This document shows, one piece after another, positions 35,087-44,701 of a stretch of 64,000 nt of DNA. The position numbers and the translations under genes were made by a program. The stretch's first letter is position 1, and every line of letters begins with the position of its first letter. The stretch comes from Phycisphaerales bacterium (GTDB taxonomy: Bacteria > Planctomycetota > Phycisphaerae > Phycisphaerales > UBA1924): contig CANHCQ010000003.1 of assembly GCA_947459215.1 (NCBI GenBank), positions 124,001 to 188,000 of the forward strand, read 5' to 3'. A model generated the notes under the pieces. That model did no database searches. It saw only the letters and a program-made list of their open reading frames with translations, and had not been told where the DNA came from.

Positions 35087-35318
35087 GATGTCTTGCCTCT
35101 CTCTTGCTTTGCCGCGAGGTCGCGCGGAGGACGGCCTCGAACGGCTGACACAGCGTCGAGCGACCCCCTCCTACAGGAATCGCTCCGGAACGCATCACTA
35201 CTGTGAAACGGGAGTCCTCCCACCCGTCTCAAGTGGACGGTACGCCGATCGTCGTGGATTCGACTCGTGGCACCTCGCTTCTGCGATGTAACTTCACGCC
35301 GTCCGAGCGCTCCAACGA

Positions 35319-35346
35319 CAACGCGGCGTCCGAGAACGCCGCGTTG
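35319..35346 (-). terminator. Hairpin terminator after the SH3-like gene
   Basis: The stem CAACGCGGCG and its complement (10 bp, perfect) have an 8-base loop. It begins 29 bp after the stop codon at 35375. The minus strand continues TCGTTGG with no long T-run, so termination may be incomplete. The remaining 230 bp up to the next gene hold nothing I recognise. Confidence 0.6.
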
Positions 35347-35374
35347 CTGGGGGATCCCTTGATTGTGCGGTCGA

Positions 35375-36976
35375 TTACTTCGTCACTTCGATCGTGCTGG
35401 GCTTCGGAGGCTGCTGCTCCGGCATCGGCACTGCCGCGGCGGGCGACGCGGGGATGGTGACCGGGGGCTGCTGAACAGGCTGAGCGGGAACGTTCTGCAG
35501 CAGGTCCACCCGCACCGGGTCGATGACGTTCAGCCGCAGTTCCTTGTCGATCGCGGTTTCCCCGATCACGCCGACGAGCATGCCGAGCTTGCTCTCCAAC
35601 GCGAACTTGGGATCGGGCTTGATGTACCCGAGCGTGCGCGGGACGCTGGTGCCGACGCTTTGAATGCGGTACATCAGCGGCAGCGTCTGCCCGTTGTAGA
35701 CCGTGCTGGGCTGGAGCTGGCCGACGATCGTGTAGACACGCGTGGACTCAACCTGGGTGACGCGCTGTAGAACCTGGAAATTCTGCTGCTGCGTGGTGGA
35801 CGACTCATTGAGCAGCGCCTGCTGCTTCTCGCGGAGTTCCTTGCGGAACTTGAGGATCTCCAGGCGGCCCTGCAGTTGCGCCTTCTGCCGCGGGCTGAGC
35901 TCGCCCGAGAGCTCCTCGATGCTGCGCTCATACTCGGCGATCAGCGACTCGTACTCGGCCTCGCCCAGCGGCTGAGCGTTGACACGCGAGAAGGCCGAGT
36001 CGAGTTCCTTGATCCGGGCTGCGGTCTTCATCGCGGGCGAGACCGGACGAACGACGGGAGTCACAGCCTCGGTATTCGACGAGGTCGGCACGGGAGTTGT
36101 CGAGGTGATCGTCGGCGCCGGCGTCGGTGCCGCACCGGTGGACGGCGTGATTGCCGGGTTCGCCGCACCGGCGCTCTGGTCAATCGTGACCGGGGCGGCA
36201 GTGTCCGCAGCGGGCGCACCGGCGGTACCTTCGGTCTTCATCGGAGCGACGAGGCTGGTGTCCACCTTGGGAGCGCCGGTGCTGGGCGGGGTGGCCGGAG
36301 TGCTGGCTGGCGTGACGGCCGGTGTGCTGGACGGAGCGGCGACGATCGGCTGGGACTCCACGGTTGGCGTAGGGACTGGCGTCGCGATAGCCGCCGAGGC
36401 GCTCTTGGCCAAGTCCGCCACCGTGCCGCCCTTGCTGCGGAAGGCGTTCACTTCGTCCTGCGTGGCACGGCGGAGGTTCTGCGACTCGGTAAACGCTCGC
36501 CCCTCGGCGGGCACCGGCACGCGGTAGGCGATGACGCCCGAGGTCTTCGCCTCATCGACCTGAAGCACGTTGAGCGCGGTACCGGCGGGCAGGGCCGTCG
36601 TGAGCAGCGCCTTCCAACTGCCGTTCATGCCCGATGTGGGATTGGCCGCGAACAGGCGGCTGGCCTTGCTGAGCGTGATCTTCTTGGCCGCGCTGTCGTA
36701 GGTGGCGTCGTCGGCCCGCACGAACGCGAACGAACCGGCGGGATAGGCGACTCGCGACCACGCCTGACCTTCGCCGTCGACGATCAGGATCGTGCCCTGG
36801 TTCGCGGCACCGACGGAGTAGAACTGATTGGTATCGCCGGCACGAAGCGGGGCGCTGGCCGAGGAAACGATGGCGTAGTACGGCTCAACGTCCTTGAGCT
36901 GCGCACCGGCAACCGGAGCAAGACCGGCTACGAGCACGACAGCGGCGACGCGAGAGATCGGATTCGACGTGAACAT
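35375..36976 (-). CDS. Secreted SH3-like-domain protein with coiled coil
   Basis: This 533-residue exported protein has a signal peptide (1-26, ending AGA-Q). Next come about 150 residues in two beta-rich parts that resemble bacterial SH3 domains (YYAIVSSASAPLRAGD, then SWKALLTTALPAGTALNVL). A long Pro/Thr/Ala/Ser-rich linker covers about 190-320. A charged helical stretch rich in Glu/Lys/Arg follows (about 330-410, coiled-coil-like, with ERSIEELSGELSPRQKAQL). A C-terminal beta-rich domain and a Pro-rich tail complete it. The start at 36976 has GGAG eight bases before it; the frame upstream is open but not protein-like. It may bind peptidoglycan or envelope peptides. Confidence 0.7.
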   Translation of the reverse strand: MFTSNPISRVAAVVLVAGLAPVAGAQLKDVEPYYAIVSSASAPLRAGDTNQFYSVGAANQGTILIVDGEGQAWSRVAYPAGSFAFVRADDATYDSAAKKITLSKASRLFAANPTSGMNGSWKALLTTALPAGTALNVLQVDEAKTSGVIAYRVPVPAEGRAFTESQNLRRATQDEVNAFRSKGGTVADLAKSASAAIATPVPTPTVESQPIVAAPSSTPAVTPASTPATPPSTGAPKVDTSLVAPMKTEGTAGAPAADTAAPVTIDQSAGAANPAITPSTGAAPTPAPTITSTTPVPTSSNTEAVTPVVRPVSPAMKTAARIKELDSAFSRVNAQPLGEAEYESLIAEYERSIEELSGELSPRQKAQLQGRLEILKFRKELREKQQALLNESSTTQQQNFQVLQRVTQVESTRVYTIVGQLQPSTVYNGQTLPLMYRIQSVGTSVPRTLGYIKPDPKFALESKLGMLVGVIGETAIDKELRLNVIDPVRVDLLQNVPAQPVQQPPVTIPASPAAAVPMPEQQPPKPSTIEVTK

Positions 36977-36992
36977 GTCAGACTCCATTCCG

Positions 36993-37024
36993 AGATGAAC
37001 AGATGGACAGATGGACAGATGGAC
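36993..37024. repeat. Four tandem 8-bp units before the SH3-like gene
   Basis: The unit AGATGGAC occurs three times in a row, preceded by one variant copy AGATGAAC. The array lies 17 bp upstream of the start codon of the leftward gene, in its leader or ribosome binding region. The form matches the 8-bp arrays in metH and dnaE2, but no inverted partner is seen. Confidence 0.8.
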
Positions 37025-37180
37025 CGTGCACGCGGCGGCGGGGACTGCTTCCTCGCCCGCGCGCAGCGACAAGTTTACGCCCGCGACGCGGACCGACCCA
37101 GCATCGGCAGATCCGGGCGCATCGTCTGAAATTGGCAAGAGTTGCGCTTCTGGCTCCAGGCCGGGCCGCAACAATGCACG

Positions 37181-38299
37181 GTGCCGGACGCGACCGACCA
37201 TGCCGACGTCATTCTGTTCGCCGCGGAACACCTCCGTCGCGGCGGACTGGTCGCATTCCCAACCGAGACCGTCTACGGCCTCGGAGCTGACGCCCTGAAT
37301 CCCGGTGCTGTCGCTCGAGTCTTCGCCGCCAAGGGCCGTCCGAGCAACAACCCGCTGATCGTGCACGTCGATGGCCCCGCGATGGCCCAGCCGCTGGTCG
37401 AACGCTGGACCGCTGACGCCCGCAAGCTCGCCGAGGCCTTCTGGCCCGGGCCGCTGTCGATCGTGCTCCCCAAGCATGCGTGCGTCCCAGACAGCGTGAC
37501 CGGCGGCGGGCCCAATGTCGCACTCCGCTGCCCCGATCACGAGCTTGCCCGCGCCCTTATCCGCGCGACCGGCCGCCCGCTGGTGGGCCCCAGCGCGAAC
37601 AAGAGCGGCTTCGTCTCCCCCACCGCCGCGGAACATGTGATGCGCGAGTTCGCGGGGGCGGTGCTCTTGCCGGCGGGAGGCGGAACCTTCGCGCCGCCTG
37701 CCACCGTGCCCCTCGACACTGTGCTCGTGCTCGACGGCGGGGCCTGCGCACGCGGGATCGAAAGCACGGTTGTCAAGCCGCCGGCCGCGATCGGGGATCG
37801 CGTCGTCGTGCTGCGGCAGGGTTACGTGTCCGCCGATCAGATCGCGTCCGTGCTCGGACGCTCCGTGGATGTCGCCCCGCCCGCCGCGGCGGACTCCGCG
37901 TCGGCAATCGCACAGACGCACCTCGACAGCCCTGGCCTGCTCGACCGTCATTACGCGCCGCGCACGCCTGCGTTCCGCTTCACCGCCGCCCAGTGGCCCG
38001 AGGTGCTCGAGCTTTTGCTCGACCTGCTGGCGGCATTGCAGCCCGCCGACGGAGCCGAAGCCCGTGCCTGTGTGCTCACACTCGGATCACGATCCGTACC
38101 ATCGCCGCACGCTCGCGTTGCGATGCCGACCGATCCGCGCCAGTACGCCGCCCGCCTGTACGCGGCTCTGCGCGAGGCTGACGACGAAAAGCTCTCTGCG
38201 ATCTTGATTGAGACACCACCCAGCAATGCCGACCCGCTTTGGGCGGCGATCGCCGACCGGGTCCGCCGCGCGACCGTCACGCTGCCGAGCGCGGATTGA
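37181..38299 (+). CDS. Threonylcarbamoyl-AMP synthase (Sua5/YrdC/TsaC)
   Basis: This enzyme makes threonylcarbamoyl-AMP from threonine, bicarbonate and ATP for the t6A modification of ANN-reading tRNAs. The YrdC domain shows GLVAFPTETVYGLGADA, KGRPSNNPLIVHV, WPGPLSIVL and GPSANKSGFVSPT. A C-terminal extension of about 150 residues, including LDRHYAPRTP, identifies the two-domain Sua5 form. I use a GTG at 37181, which leaves a normal-length N-terminus; a TTG at 37142 in the same frame is the alternative. It is divergent from the SH3-like gene. Confidence 0.9.
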   Translation: MPDATDHADVILFAAEHLRRGGLVAFPTETVYGLGADALNPGAVARVFAAKGRPSNNPLIVHVDGPAMAQPLVERWTADARKLAEAFWPGPLSIVLPKHACVPDSVTGGGPNVALRCPDHELARALIRATGRPLVGPSANKSGFVSPTAAEHVMREFAGAVLLPAGGGTFAPPATVPLDTVLVLDGGACARGIESTVVKPPAAIGDRVVVLRQGYVSADQIASVLGRSVDVAPPAAADSASAIAQTHLDSPGLLDRHYAPRTPAFRFTAAQWPEVLELLLDLLAALQPADGAEARACVLTLGSRSVPSPHARVAMPTDPRQYAARLYAALREADDEKLSAILIETPPSNADPLWAAIADRVRRATVTLPSAD

Positions 38300-38308
38300 T
38301 CGATCGGC

Positions 38309-39181
38309 TCAGCGCGCCAGCACGCCGTCTTTCCATGTTTCGAGATTCTCGAGCTTGTCCTTGGACATGTGGATGGCATGACCATCCAGGAACAAACTGT
38401 TCGAGCCCAGCCCGTGCTGGTTGGGGTTCAGGCGATAATCATCCGGTCGGACGCCGGCCTGCACGTGATGCGGCAGCCAGATGTCGTAGACCTGCCCGAG
38501 CGAGATGTCGTCCTTGGCGAAGCTGCTCCACGAGAGCCGCATCAGGCCGCCGGGGTCCTTGGCGAACTCCGAGAGATACATCATCGTCGAAGGGCTGGGG
38601 ATGCGGTCTTCCTGCATCGGCCCGCGGCGGAGCGGGATGTGCCCGGGGCCTTCGCCGCGTTCATCGACGGTGCCGTCGGCAAAGAACGCGAACCCGTTCA
38701 CGGCGTAGTGCACGTTGTGGGCGTCCAGCGGACGGCTGGGGCACCGGAAATACGGAGCACGCTCGAACATGTCGTTTGGGTCGACGTTCGGAGCGACCGT
38801 CGTGTCGAGCTGCGGGCGATACGCGACGCTCCACGAGATCCGCTCTCGGTAGTTCCGCGGCGTGTCGCCGGCGCTGCCCTCACGGGCAATGAAGCCCCGA
38901 TTCTCGCCAGCGTACAGCGTCATCGCGAGATGAATCTGACGCTCGCGGGAGAGGCAGATCGACGACCGGCCGGCATCCCGGGCGTGACGCAAGGCCGGGA
39001 GCAGCAGCCCAATCAGCACCGCAATGATGGTGATGGCAACCAGAAGCTCGATGAGCGTGAAGGCGCCGAAACGTTGCGCACGAGCAAACCGCCGCAGACG
39101 CCGCACCCCACCGTCCCCACCGCCCCCACGGTCCGCTCCGCCCACTCCGCTCCGCAGACCCTTCTGGATTCCGATTCGCAT
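38309..39181 (-). CDS. Type II secretion/type IV pilin-like pseudopilin (planctomycete prepilin family)
   Basis: This 290-residue protein has a basic, Gly/Arg-rich leader of about 40 residues, unusually long. The prepilin peptidase site and first helix follow, [26 protein letters not shown], shown here in part as [10 protein letters not shown]. The rest is soluble, with [11 protein letters not shown] near the end, typical of the large planctomycete family of pseudopilin-like proteins with a C-terminal H-x-G/DGH motif. The start at 39181 has GAGGAGG upstream. It is convergent with the Sua5 gene, 9 bp apart. The role is unknown; these proteins are very numerous in planctomycete genomes. Confidence 0.85.
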   Translation of the reverse strand: MRIGIQKGLRSGVGGADRGGGGDGGVRRLRRFARAQRFGAFTLIELLVAITIIAVLIGLLLPALRHARDAGRSSICLSRERQIHLAMTLYAGENRGFIAREGSAGDTPRNYRERISWSVAYRPQLDTTVAPNVDPNDMFERAPYFRCPSRPLDAHNVHYAVNGFAFFADGTVDERGEGPGHIPLRRGPMQEDRIPSPSTMMYLSEFAKDPGGLMRLSWSSFAKDDISLGQVYDIWLPHHVQAGVRPDDYRLNPNQHGLGSNSLFLDGHAIHMSKDKLENLETWKDGVLAR

Positions 39182-39497
39182 ACTGCCTCCTCGCCGCAGC
39201 GGCTTGAGAACCGACCTCTTGGTTTCGACAACGAGACAAAGGAGATTGGCCAGCGGAAAGCCGCGGTGGGCGTGGGCGATCGACCATGGGGAAGAAACAA
39301 AATCCCGATCGCGCCGTCCGCCGCGGGAATCGCTGAACCGTTCTGCCGTACTGCCGGGTTGTCTGTTCCGCGCCGCTCCAACGACGCGTGGTTCGAAGTT
39401 ATCGAACATCGCTCCGCGACGCAAGGAGATTTTCCAAGAACGCGGAGAAGTTTTGCTGTCCTTCGTGGGCAAGATCACCGAGCCCACCTGCAGGCAC
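39182..39497. other. Upstream region of the pseudopilin gene
   Basis: These 316 bp lie between two leftward genes. No frame resembles protein. A short palindrome, GTTCGA-AGTTA-TCGAAC (39391-39407), is the only structured element and could be an operator. It has the look of a DNA-damage type box, but I cannot assign it. Confidence 0.35.
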
Positions 39498-40715
39498 TCA
39501 CGCCGAAACCAGAGTGCGAGCGATCTCGCTTCGCATAGAGGCCATGAACACGTCCTCGGAGAATCGCTGCGCGTTCGCGCGGCACACCTCAGGCTGCACC
39601 CGTGTCTCCTCGCACCGAACGATCGCATCCGCAAGATCGGTGACATGTTGTTCGGCGAAATGCACGCCGGTCACGCCGTCCCTGACCGAGTCGAGAGCCC
39701 CGCCTCGCCCCAGCGCGACCACGGGAGTCCCGCAGGATTGGGCCTCAAGGGCGATGATTCCGAAGTCTTCGAGCTGCGGGAAAAGCAGCGCGTTCGCACG
39801 CTGATACAGCGCACGGAGCATCGAATCGCTGACGCGTCCCAGCATTCGAATAAGAGGGGACCCGGCAGAAAGCTGAGCCAGCCGCTCACGCTGCGAACCA
39901 TTTCCGGCCACCACCAGCGGACGCCCGGCCCGGGTCGCTGCCTCCATCGCAAGATCTGTCTTCTTGTACGGCTCGAGTGCGCCAGCGCACAGAAGATACT
40001 GTCCGCCGCGGTCCGATGCCCACCGATCCAGCTCGTCGAGCGTCCGCCGCTCTGGTTCGCTGAGTGCGGCATCGGTCGCATCGGAACGGGGCGTGAAATA
40101 GTCGGTCCGCACCGGCGGAAACACAACCTCGGCGTCGCGCCCGTAGAAGCGACGGATCATCTCCCGCGTGTGGGTCGAGTTTGCGAGATATCGCGTGACC
40201 CGTGCCGCCCCGCGGGCGTCGAGCCGCCGAAGCACCGGCGAGCACACCCGCAATCCCACGCCCATCAAGCCACCGGAGTACTGCTCGCCCAGGTGCCAGA
40301 GATACCGCGGCGGCGAGTGGCAATAGCACAAGTGCGGGACGTTTCGCGGCGGGCGGATCGCGTGCACCGCCGCGGAGGACGTGGAGACCAGCAGGTCTAC
40401 GCGTTCGTTCGCGTCGTCCGCTGTCAGCATCGATGACAGGTGCCCCACGCCCAGGTGATAGAGCGGGAGGAGCCAGCGCCGCGCCCGCGTGGCCAACGGG
40501 GCACGATTGAGCAACGAGACCCGATGCGGGAAGGCGTCGATGGCCGGTGTCAGCGGACGCCCGTCATCGAAGATCGCGTAGAGCCTACCGGGCCTGTACT
40601 CATCCGAGACGAGGCGCGCAAGACAGTCGAGCACGCCTTCGCCGCCCCGATAGCCGACGAGCCAGTCGTGCGCGAGCGCTATCCGCGCCGGCTGTGATTG
40701 CGGAGCCGAGGCCAT
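39498..40715 (-). CDS. Glycosyltransferase family 4 protein
   Basis: This 405-residue GT-B fold enzyme has the N-terminal acceptor domain beginning [17 protein letters not shown]. The C-terminal donor domain shows [19 protein letters not shown] (start of the GT4 C-domain), [16 protein letters not shown], and the nucleotide-sugar motif [25 protein letters not shown], the E-x7-E form. The middle carries HSPPRYLWH, seen in mannosyl/rhamnosyltransferase-like members. It probably adds a sugar to a surface polysaccharide or lipid. It follows the diguanylate cyclase gene with a 24-bp gap on the same strand. Confidence 0.88.
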   Translation of the reverse strand: MASAPQSQPARIALAHDWLVGYRGGEGVLDCLARLVSDEYRPGRLYAIFDDGRPLTPAIDAFPHRVSLLNRAPLATRARRWLLPLYHLGVGHLSSMLTADDANERVDLLVSTSSAAVHAIRPPRNVPHLCYCHSPPRYLWHLGEQYSGGLMGVGLRVCSPVLRRLDARGAARVTRYLANSTHTREMIRRFYGRDAEVVFPPVRTDYFTPRSDATDAALSEPERRTLDELDRWASDRGGQYLLCAGALEPYKKTDLAMEAATRAGRPLVVAGNGSQRERLAQLSAGSPLIRMLGRVSDSMLRALYQRANALLFPQLEDFGIIALEAQSCGTPVVALGRGGALDSVRDGVTGVHFAEQHVTDLADAIVRCEETRVQPEVCRANAQRFSEDVFMASMRSEIARTLVSA

Positions 40716-40739
40716 GGTGCCAGAGGCTAGCGTGGATCG

Positions 40740-41624
40740 TCACGCGGCGGCGTGATAGACGAAACGGTCCTTGCCGCTCTTCTTCGCGCGGTATTGGCAC
40801 TCGTCGATCCGGGCCAGCAGTTCGTCGACGCTCGACGGCGGGGCATCAAACGTCGCGGCGCCGATGCTGAAGGTGACCTTCCGGCCGATACCCTCCATCG
40901 CCTTGGCCAGTTCGGCCTGCAGACGTGCCACCGCGAATCGCCCGCCGATGCGATCGGTCCCGGGCATGAGCAGCACAAACTCGTCACCGCCGACGCGGGC
41001 GGAAAGATCGGTCGGACGGGTGCCGTTGGTCAGTACGCCCGCAACCGCCTTGAGCACCTGATCGCCCGCGGCGTGACCGTCGGCGTCATTAATCTGCTTG
41101 AAATTGTCGCAGTCGATATAGGCGGCGGAAATCGGCGACGCATGCCGCTGTGCACTCGCGAGGAGTCGAGCCGCCTGCTCACGCAGCGCCCTGTGATTGG
41201 CGAGACCGGTCAGTCCGTCGGTACGTGCAAGGGCCGCCTGGCCCTTCAGCAACTGACGGACAAACGTTGAGACCTCGGCCATCAGCACGAACGCGCCGAT
41301 GCGAGAGCACGCCGCCCAGATGAACACGCCCGGCCCGGTATCACGCGGAAAGATCTGGTAGTCCGCCGCAAACCAGCAGACGCCGGCGATCACGGCGTAG
41401 GTGTACGCCACCAATCGCCCGCCGAAGCACGCGACCAGAAAGACCGGCGCGAGCGAGAGCACGCTGAGCGAAACATACGGACCGAGCTTGAGGTCGGCCG
41501 ACACGATCGGGATCAGAGCCAAGAGCGACAACGCAAACACGTCGAGCTTGCTGCGGCGTTCGAGCCAGCGCACGGTTTCCTCCGGGCTGCTGACGCGAAT
41601 GAGATGTCGCCAGGGTGACGCCAT
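40740..41624 (-). CDS. Membrane-bound diguanylate cyclase (GGDEF)
   Basis: This 294-residue protein has an N-terminal membrane part with about four or five hydrophobic segments (35-130) and a GGDEF domain (about 140-290). The active-site motif is intact as RVGGDEFVLL, and the product-inhibition I-site RPTD stands exactly five residues before it. It should therefore make cyclic di-GMP and be limited by it. DGLTGLANHRALRE marks the domain start. The ATG at 41624 has no good ribosome binding site, so the start is tentative. It sits between a glycosyltransferase and a DNA glycosylase, perhaps in one transcript. Confidence 0.88.
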   Translation of the reverse strand: MASPWRHLIRVSSPEETVRWLERRSKLDVFALSLLALIPIVSADLKLGPYVSLSVLSLAPVFLVACFGGRLVAYTYAVIAGVCWFAADYQIFPRDTGPGVFIWAACSRIGAFVLMAEVSTFVRQLLKGQAALARTDGLTGLANHRALREQAARLLASAQRHASPISAAYIDCDNFKQINDADGHAAGDQVLKAVAGVLTNGTRPTDLSARVGGDEFVLLMPGTDRIGGRFAVARLQAELAKAMEGIGRKVTFSIGAATFDAPPSSVDELLARIDECQYRAKKSGKDRFVYHAAA

Positions 41625-41707
41625 TGAAGGAGATATCGGCCCCAGCGTGACCTCGCGACAGCCGAGCTTTCCCAAACCCCGTGGCCGTCGCCGGTTATCA
41701 GAGCCAA

Positions 41708-42784
41708 CTACGCAGAACTGCCCGCCGACCCGAGGTTGGCTTTGGCGGTCTTTGCGCGTTTGGAGGCTTGGGAAGCTTTCCTTTCCTTCGTCTTCTCGCC
41801 CAGCTTCTTGATCGCGGCGTTGAGCTTTGCTGCGGTGAATGCCGTGCCAGTCGCGTCGCGGTCCCATGTGTGAGCCGGGCCGTGGATCGACTCATAGTGA
41901 TGCCACATCTCGAACCAGTAGGAGCGAAACGCCTGATCGCCGAAGGGCTCGAAATGGCGTTTCACCCGCAGCATGATCTGCTTCGACCCGCCCCGGAAAC
42001 CCAGGATCGTGCGCCCGTGACGGACACTCTCTGTGTCCAAGGGCAGCCGCGAATAGCGTCCCAGCAGCTGCATGATGTTCGCCGCGGCGTAGGGTCCAAC
42101 ACCGGGAAGCGCGAGCAGGATCTCGTGCAGGTCGTCGTCGCTGGTCGCCGGGTCTTCGATCTTCGTAATCGCGGCGTCCCCACTCGCGAAGATCGCGCCC
42201 AATTCAACGATGCGTTTGTCGCGATAGCCCACGCGGCAGCGTTCGCGGAGCAGCAACGGCGACGCATCGGCGATGGTCTTGGGATCGGGGAACGTCTTCA
42301 GGCCGCCCGGAGACTGCTTGCCGAGCACCTCGACGAGCCGCCGATTCATGTGCACCGTCCCCGGCCAGGTCACGTTGCAGCTCGTGACGGTCTTGAGAAC
42401 GTCCTCAAAGAGCGTTGGGGAACGGAAGAGGCGGCCTCGACCGAGCTTCTTCCATCGCGGGTCGACACGATGAAAACTGCGGATGTGAGCGGCATCCTCG
42501 TCGAGTCGCAGCATGCGGGTGATCTGAATACGGGCGTCGGCGATTTCTTGCTTCGTCAGAGCGCGGTCAAACCGGCAGAGCAACTCGGTTCCGCCGCCGC
42601 TCATCGGTTCAGCTCCCGGTTGCGAGATGGCGACTCCCGCCGGCTTCCCGCCGAGCAACAAGGCTCGCGTCAGCGTGTGTTCGTGGATGGTCCAGCGGTT
42701 CGGCGAAAGCAGGAAATAGCCGTAGCTGCACACATCGCGTGCGAGGCGGTAGTCGCGTGGCGGCATCAACCGAAGCGTGGTCAT
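41708..42784 (-). CDS. HhH-GPD superfamily base-excision DNA glycosylase
   Basis: This 358-residue enzyme of the AlkA/OGG fold has the helix-hairpin-helix LLALPGVGPYAAANIMQLL, followed by the catalytic Asp in PLDTES. The position after PGVG that is Lys in bifunctional OGG1 enzymes is Tyr here, so it is probably monofunctional, removing damaged bases without cutting the strand. The N-terminal part carries RFDRALTKQEIA and VTSCNVTWPGTVHMNR. The C-terminal 45 residues are Lys/Ala-rich and may bind DNA. The start is the ATG at 42784. Which lesion it recognises is unknown. Confidence 0.82.
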   Translation of the reverse strand: MTTLRLMPPRDYRLARDVCSYGYFLLSPNRWTIHEHTLTRALLLGGKPAGVAISQPGAEPMSGGGTELLCRFDRALTKQEIADARIQITRMLRLDEDAAHIRSFHRVDPRWKKLGRGRLFRSPTLFEDVLKTVTSCNVTWPGTVHMNRRLVEVLGKQSPGGLKTFPDPKTIADASPLLLRERCRVGYRDKRIVELGAIFASGDAAITKIEDPATSDDDLHEILLALPGVGPYAAANIMQLLGRYSRLPLDTESVRHGRTILGFRGGSKQIMLRVKRHFEPFGDQAFRSYWFEMWHHYESIHGPAHTWDRDATGTAFTAAKLNAAIKKLGEKTKERKASQASKRAKTAKANLGSAGSSA

Positions 42785-42854
42785 GCGCGAGGCGCCTTTT
42801 CCGCGGTGGGCGAGCAACAACGATCTGGTGACGCGGGCCGAGGCCGGGACGGGC

Positions 42855-43622
42855 TCAAGCCGTGAGCTTGCGCTGCAACGGGAACAAGTACGTCGCAAGA
42901 TTGACACACAAACGATCAGAGACGACGCTGAAACGCGCGTAGTGCTTGTCGAGCTGAGCCCGAATCTCGGACTCGCTCTGTCCGGTACGGGCCAGGAAAT
43001 CGCCCTCGCGCGACAAGATCGCCTCGATCATCGTGCGATCGAACTCCGGATGGAACTGGAAGCCATAGGTGCGAATGCCGGCCCGATACACCTGGACCTT
43101 GCAGTCCTTGCTGGAACCAAGGACCGCCGCACCGGCGGGCGCCTGCTTCACCTCGTATCCGTGTGTCTGATACATCGGGCTGGCCCAAGGGATGCCAGCG
43201 AGAATCGTGTCCGTCTGACCCGCCTGGCTCAGAACGAGATTGTGGAACCCAAGCTCGGGACGGTCCATGGGTCCGACCTGCCCACCGAGCGCGGCGGCGA
43301 TCATCTGGCTGCCGAGGCACAGCCCGATCAACGGAAGCTGCATTTCGTGGGTCGCCTTCAGGAACTCCAGCTGCGGCTTCATCCACGCATGATCCTCGCC
43401 AACGTTCTGAGGTCCGCCAAGCGAGACGACGCCGTGAATGTTGTCGAAGTCCTTGGGAATCAGCGATGACTTGTCGAAGCCTTCGAGCGCGTGCTGATTC
43501 AACGGATGCTCGAGCGGCAGATCGAGCCGCCGGATCGAGAGCTTGAAGCCGTGGTCGCGGAGCGTGACTCCAAGCCGACCGGGACCGACATCCGCCGCGT
43601 GTTGAAAGACGATGATCGCCAT
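42855..43622 (-). CDS. Class I glutamine amidotransferase-like protein
   Basis: This 255-residue single-domain protein has the class I amidotransferase triad: the nucleophile Cys in GLCLGSQM (near residue 99), and His plus Glu in FQFHPEFD (near 186). It resembles the GMP-synthase-like stand-alone GATase group, some of which act on gamma-glutamyl compounds. The start at 43622 begins the conserved MAIIVFQHA; an in-frame ATG at 43673 would add 17 residues. It is divergent from the hydrolase gene. Confidence 0.82.
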   Translation of the reverse strand: MAIIVFQHAADVGPGRLGVTLRDHGFKLSIRRLDLPLEHPLNQHALEGFDKSSLIPKDFDNIHGVVSLGGPQNVGEDHAWMKPQLEFLKATHEMQLPLIGLCLGSQMIAAALGGQVGPMDRPELGFHNLVLSQAGQTDTILAGIPWASPMYQTHGYEVKQAPAGAAVLGSSKDCKVQVYRAGIRTYGFQFHPEFDRTMIEAILSREGDFLARTGQSESEIRAQLDKHYARFSVVSDRLCVNLATYLFPLQRKLTA

Positions 43623-43741
43623 AGGGATGCGAGTGTATTCGTAGTCCACCGCAGGCGACGCGGCTGAGGCCATGTCGACCCCGCGTCGTCCGGCAGACGC
43701 CGCCGGAAACGGATGCCGCGGAATCCCATACATTGTGGGAG

Positions 43742-44650
43742 ATGATCGGGCTTCCGAGACAACGCCGCCACGGGTTCTTCGCGAAGGTCGCGTTGTCGAC
43801 GATCGCGATTTCGGCGCTCACGGGCTACACCGCCTACTGCGGCTTCATGTACACGGTGCAAGATCAGATCATTTTCGCCACGGATTTCGCTGACCGTCAC
43901 CGGGGCACGGGCAAGCCACCCGAGGCAGAGCAACTGTGGCTCGAAGCACCGTCCATCGATGCTCTCACCGTCACCGAGAAGACCGAGGCATGGTACTTCA
44001 TCGGAAAGGGCCGCTCGGCATCGAACCCCGGGCCGCTCGTCGTGCTCTTCCATGGCAACGGCGACATCATCGACAACTACACCCGCCTCGCACAGCTGTA
44101 CGCCTCACTGGGGTGCAACGTGCTTTTGCCCGAATACCGCGGGTACGGCCGTGCAACCGGGAAGCCTTCACAGCAAGCGATCGTCAGCGACACGGTACGG
44201 TTCATCTCTGACGCGCTGAAGCGGCCCGAAGTTGATCCAACAAAACTGGTGCACCTCGGTCGATCGCTCGGCGGTGGCGTCGCGGTCGCCGTTGCCGCGA
44301 GTCTGCGCGACACTGCAAATGTTCAGCCCGCAGTGCTCGTGCTCGACTGCACGTTCACGAGCGTGGCCGCGATGTCGAGCAAGTATCTTGTGCCGTCGTT
44401 CCTGGTGAAGCACCCGTTCCGGACCGATCTCGAACTGCCAAAGCTCGCGGGGGCGGTCATCATTACCCACGGCACCGCCGACCGGGTGATCCCGTACTCG
44501 CACGCTCTCGCGCTGCAGAAGATCCGCCCCGACGCCACACTGGTGACGCTTGCATGCGATCACCTTGACTTCCCTGGCAAGTCCGGCGAATACGAGCGAT
44601 CGCTCCGGGCGTTCCTTGCTGCCAATGGCATCATCGACGCGGCGCCGTGA
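43742..44650 (+). CDS. Membrane-anchored alpha/beta hydrolase (ABHD13/BEM46-like)
   Basis: This protein of 302 residues has an N-terminal membrane helix (about 13-35) and an alpha/beta hydrolase domain. The oxyanion region is VLFHGNGDIIDNY, the nucleophile elbow LGRSLGGG (Ser), the acid HGTADRVIP (Asp) and the base CDHLDFPG (His). EYRGYGRATGKPS is typical of the BEM46 group. It would act on an ester or thioester at the membrane. The ATG at 43742 lies next to a GGGAG, which is close; a TTG at 43733 in frame is possible. Confidence 0.82.
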   Translation: MIGLPRQRRHGFFAKVALSTIAISALTGYTAYCGFMYTVQDQIIFATDFADRHRGTGKPPEAEQLWLEAPSIDALTVTEKTEAWYFIGKGRSASNPGPLVVLFHGNGDIIDNYTRLAQLYASLGCNVLLPEYRGYGRATGKPSQQAIVSDTVRFISDALKRPEVDPTKLVHLGRSLGGGVAVAVAASLRDTANVQPAVLVLDCTFTSVAAMSSKYLVPSFLVKHPFRTDLELPKLAGAVIITHGTADRVIPYSHALALQKIRPDATLVTLACDHLDFPGKSGEYERSLRAFLAANGIIDAAP

Positions 44651-44701
44651 GCCAGCGGTCGTCTCGAGCGTGCTGCACCGGCCAGTGGATTCGAGCCAGC
44701 G

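Noticed and set aside
33029-35206. Open frame of 725 codons over the MFS gene and beyond
   Set aside because: It crosses a clear terminator and the PEP-CTERM-like gene on the other strand, and its composition is that of a GC-rich shadow.
35375-37951. A single 858-residue protein extending the SH3-like frame upstream
   Set aside because: The added N-terminal part has no protein character, runs through the octamer array and the Sua5 gene on the other strand, and the signal peptide begins at 36976.
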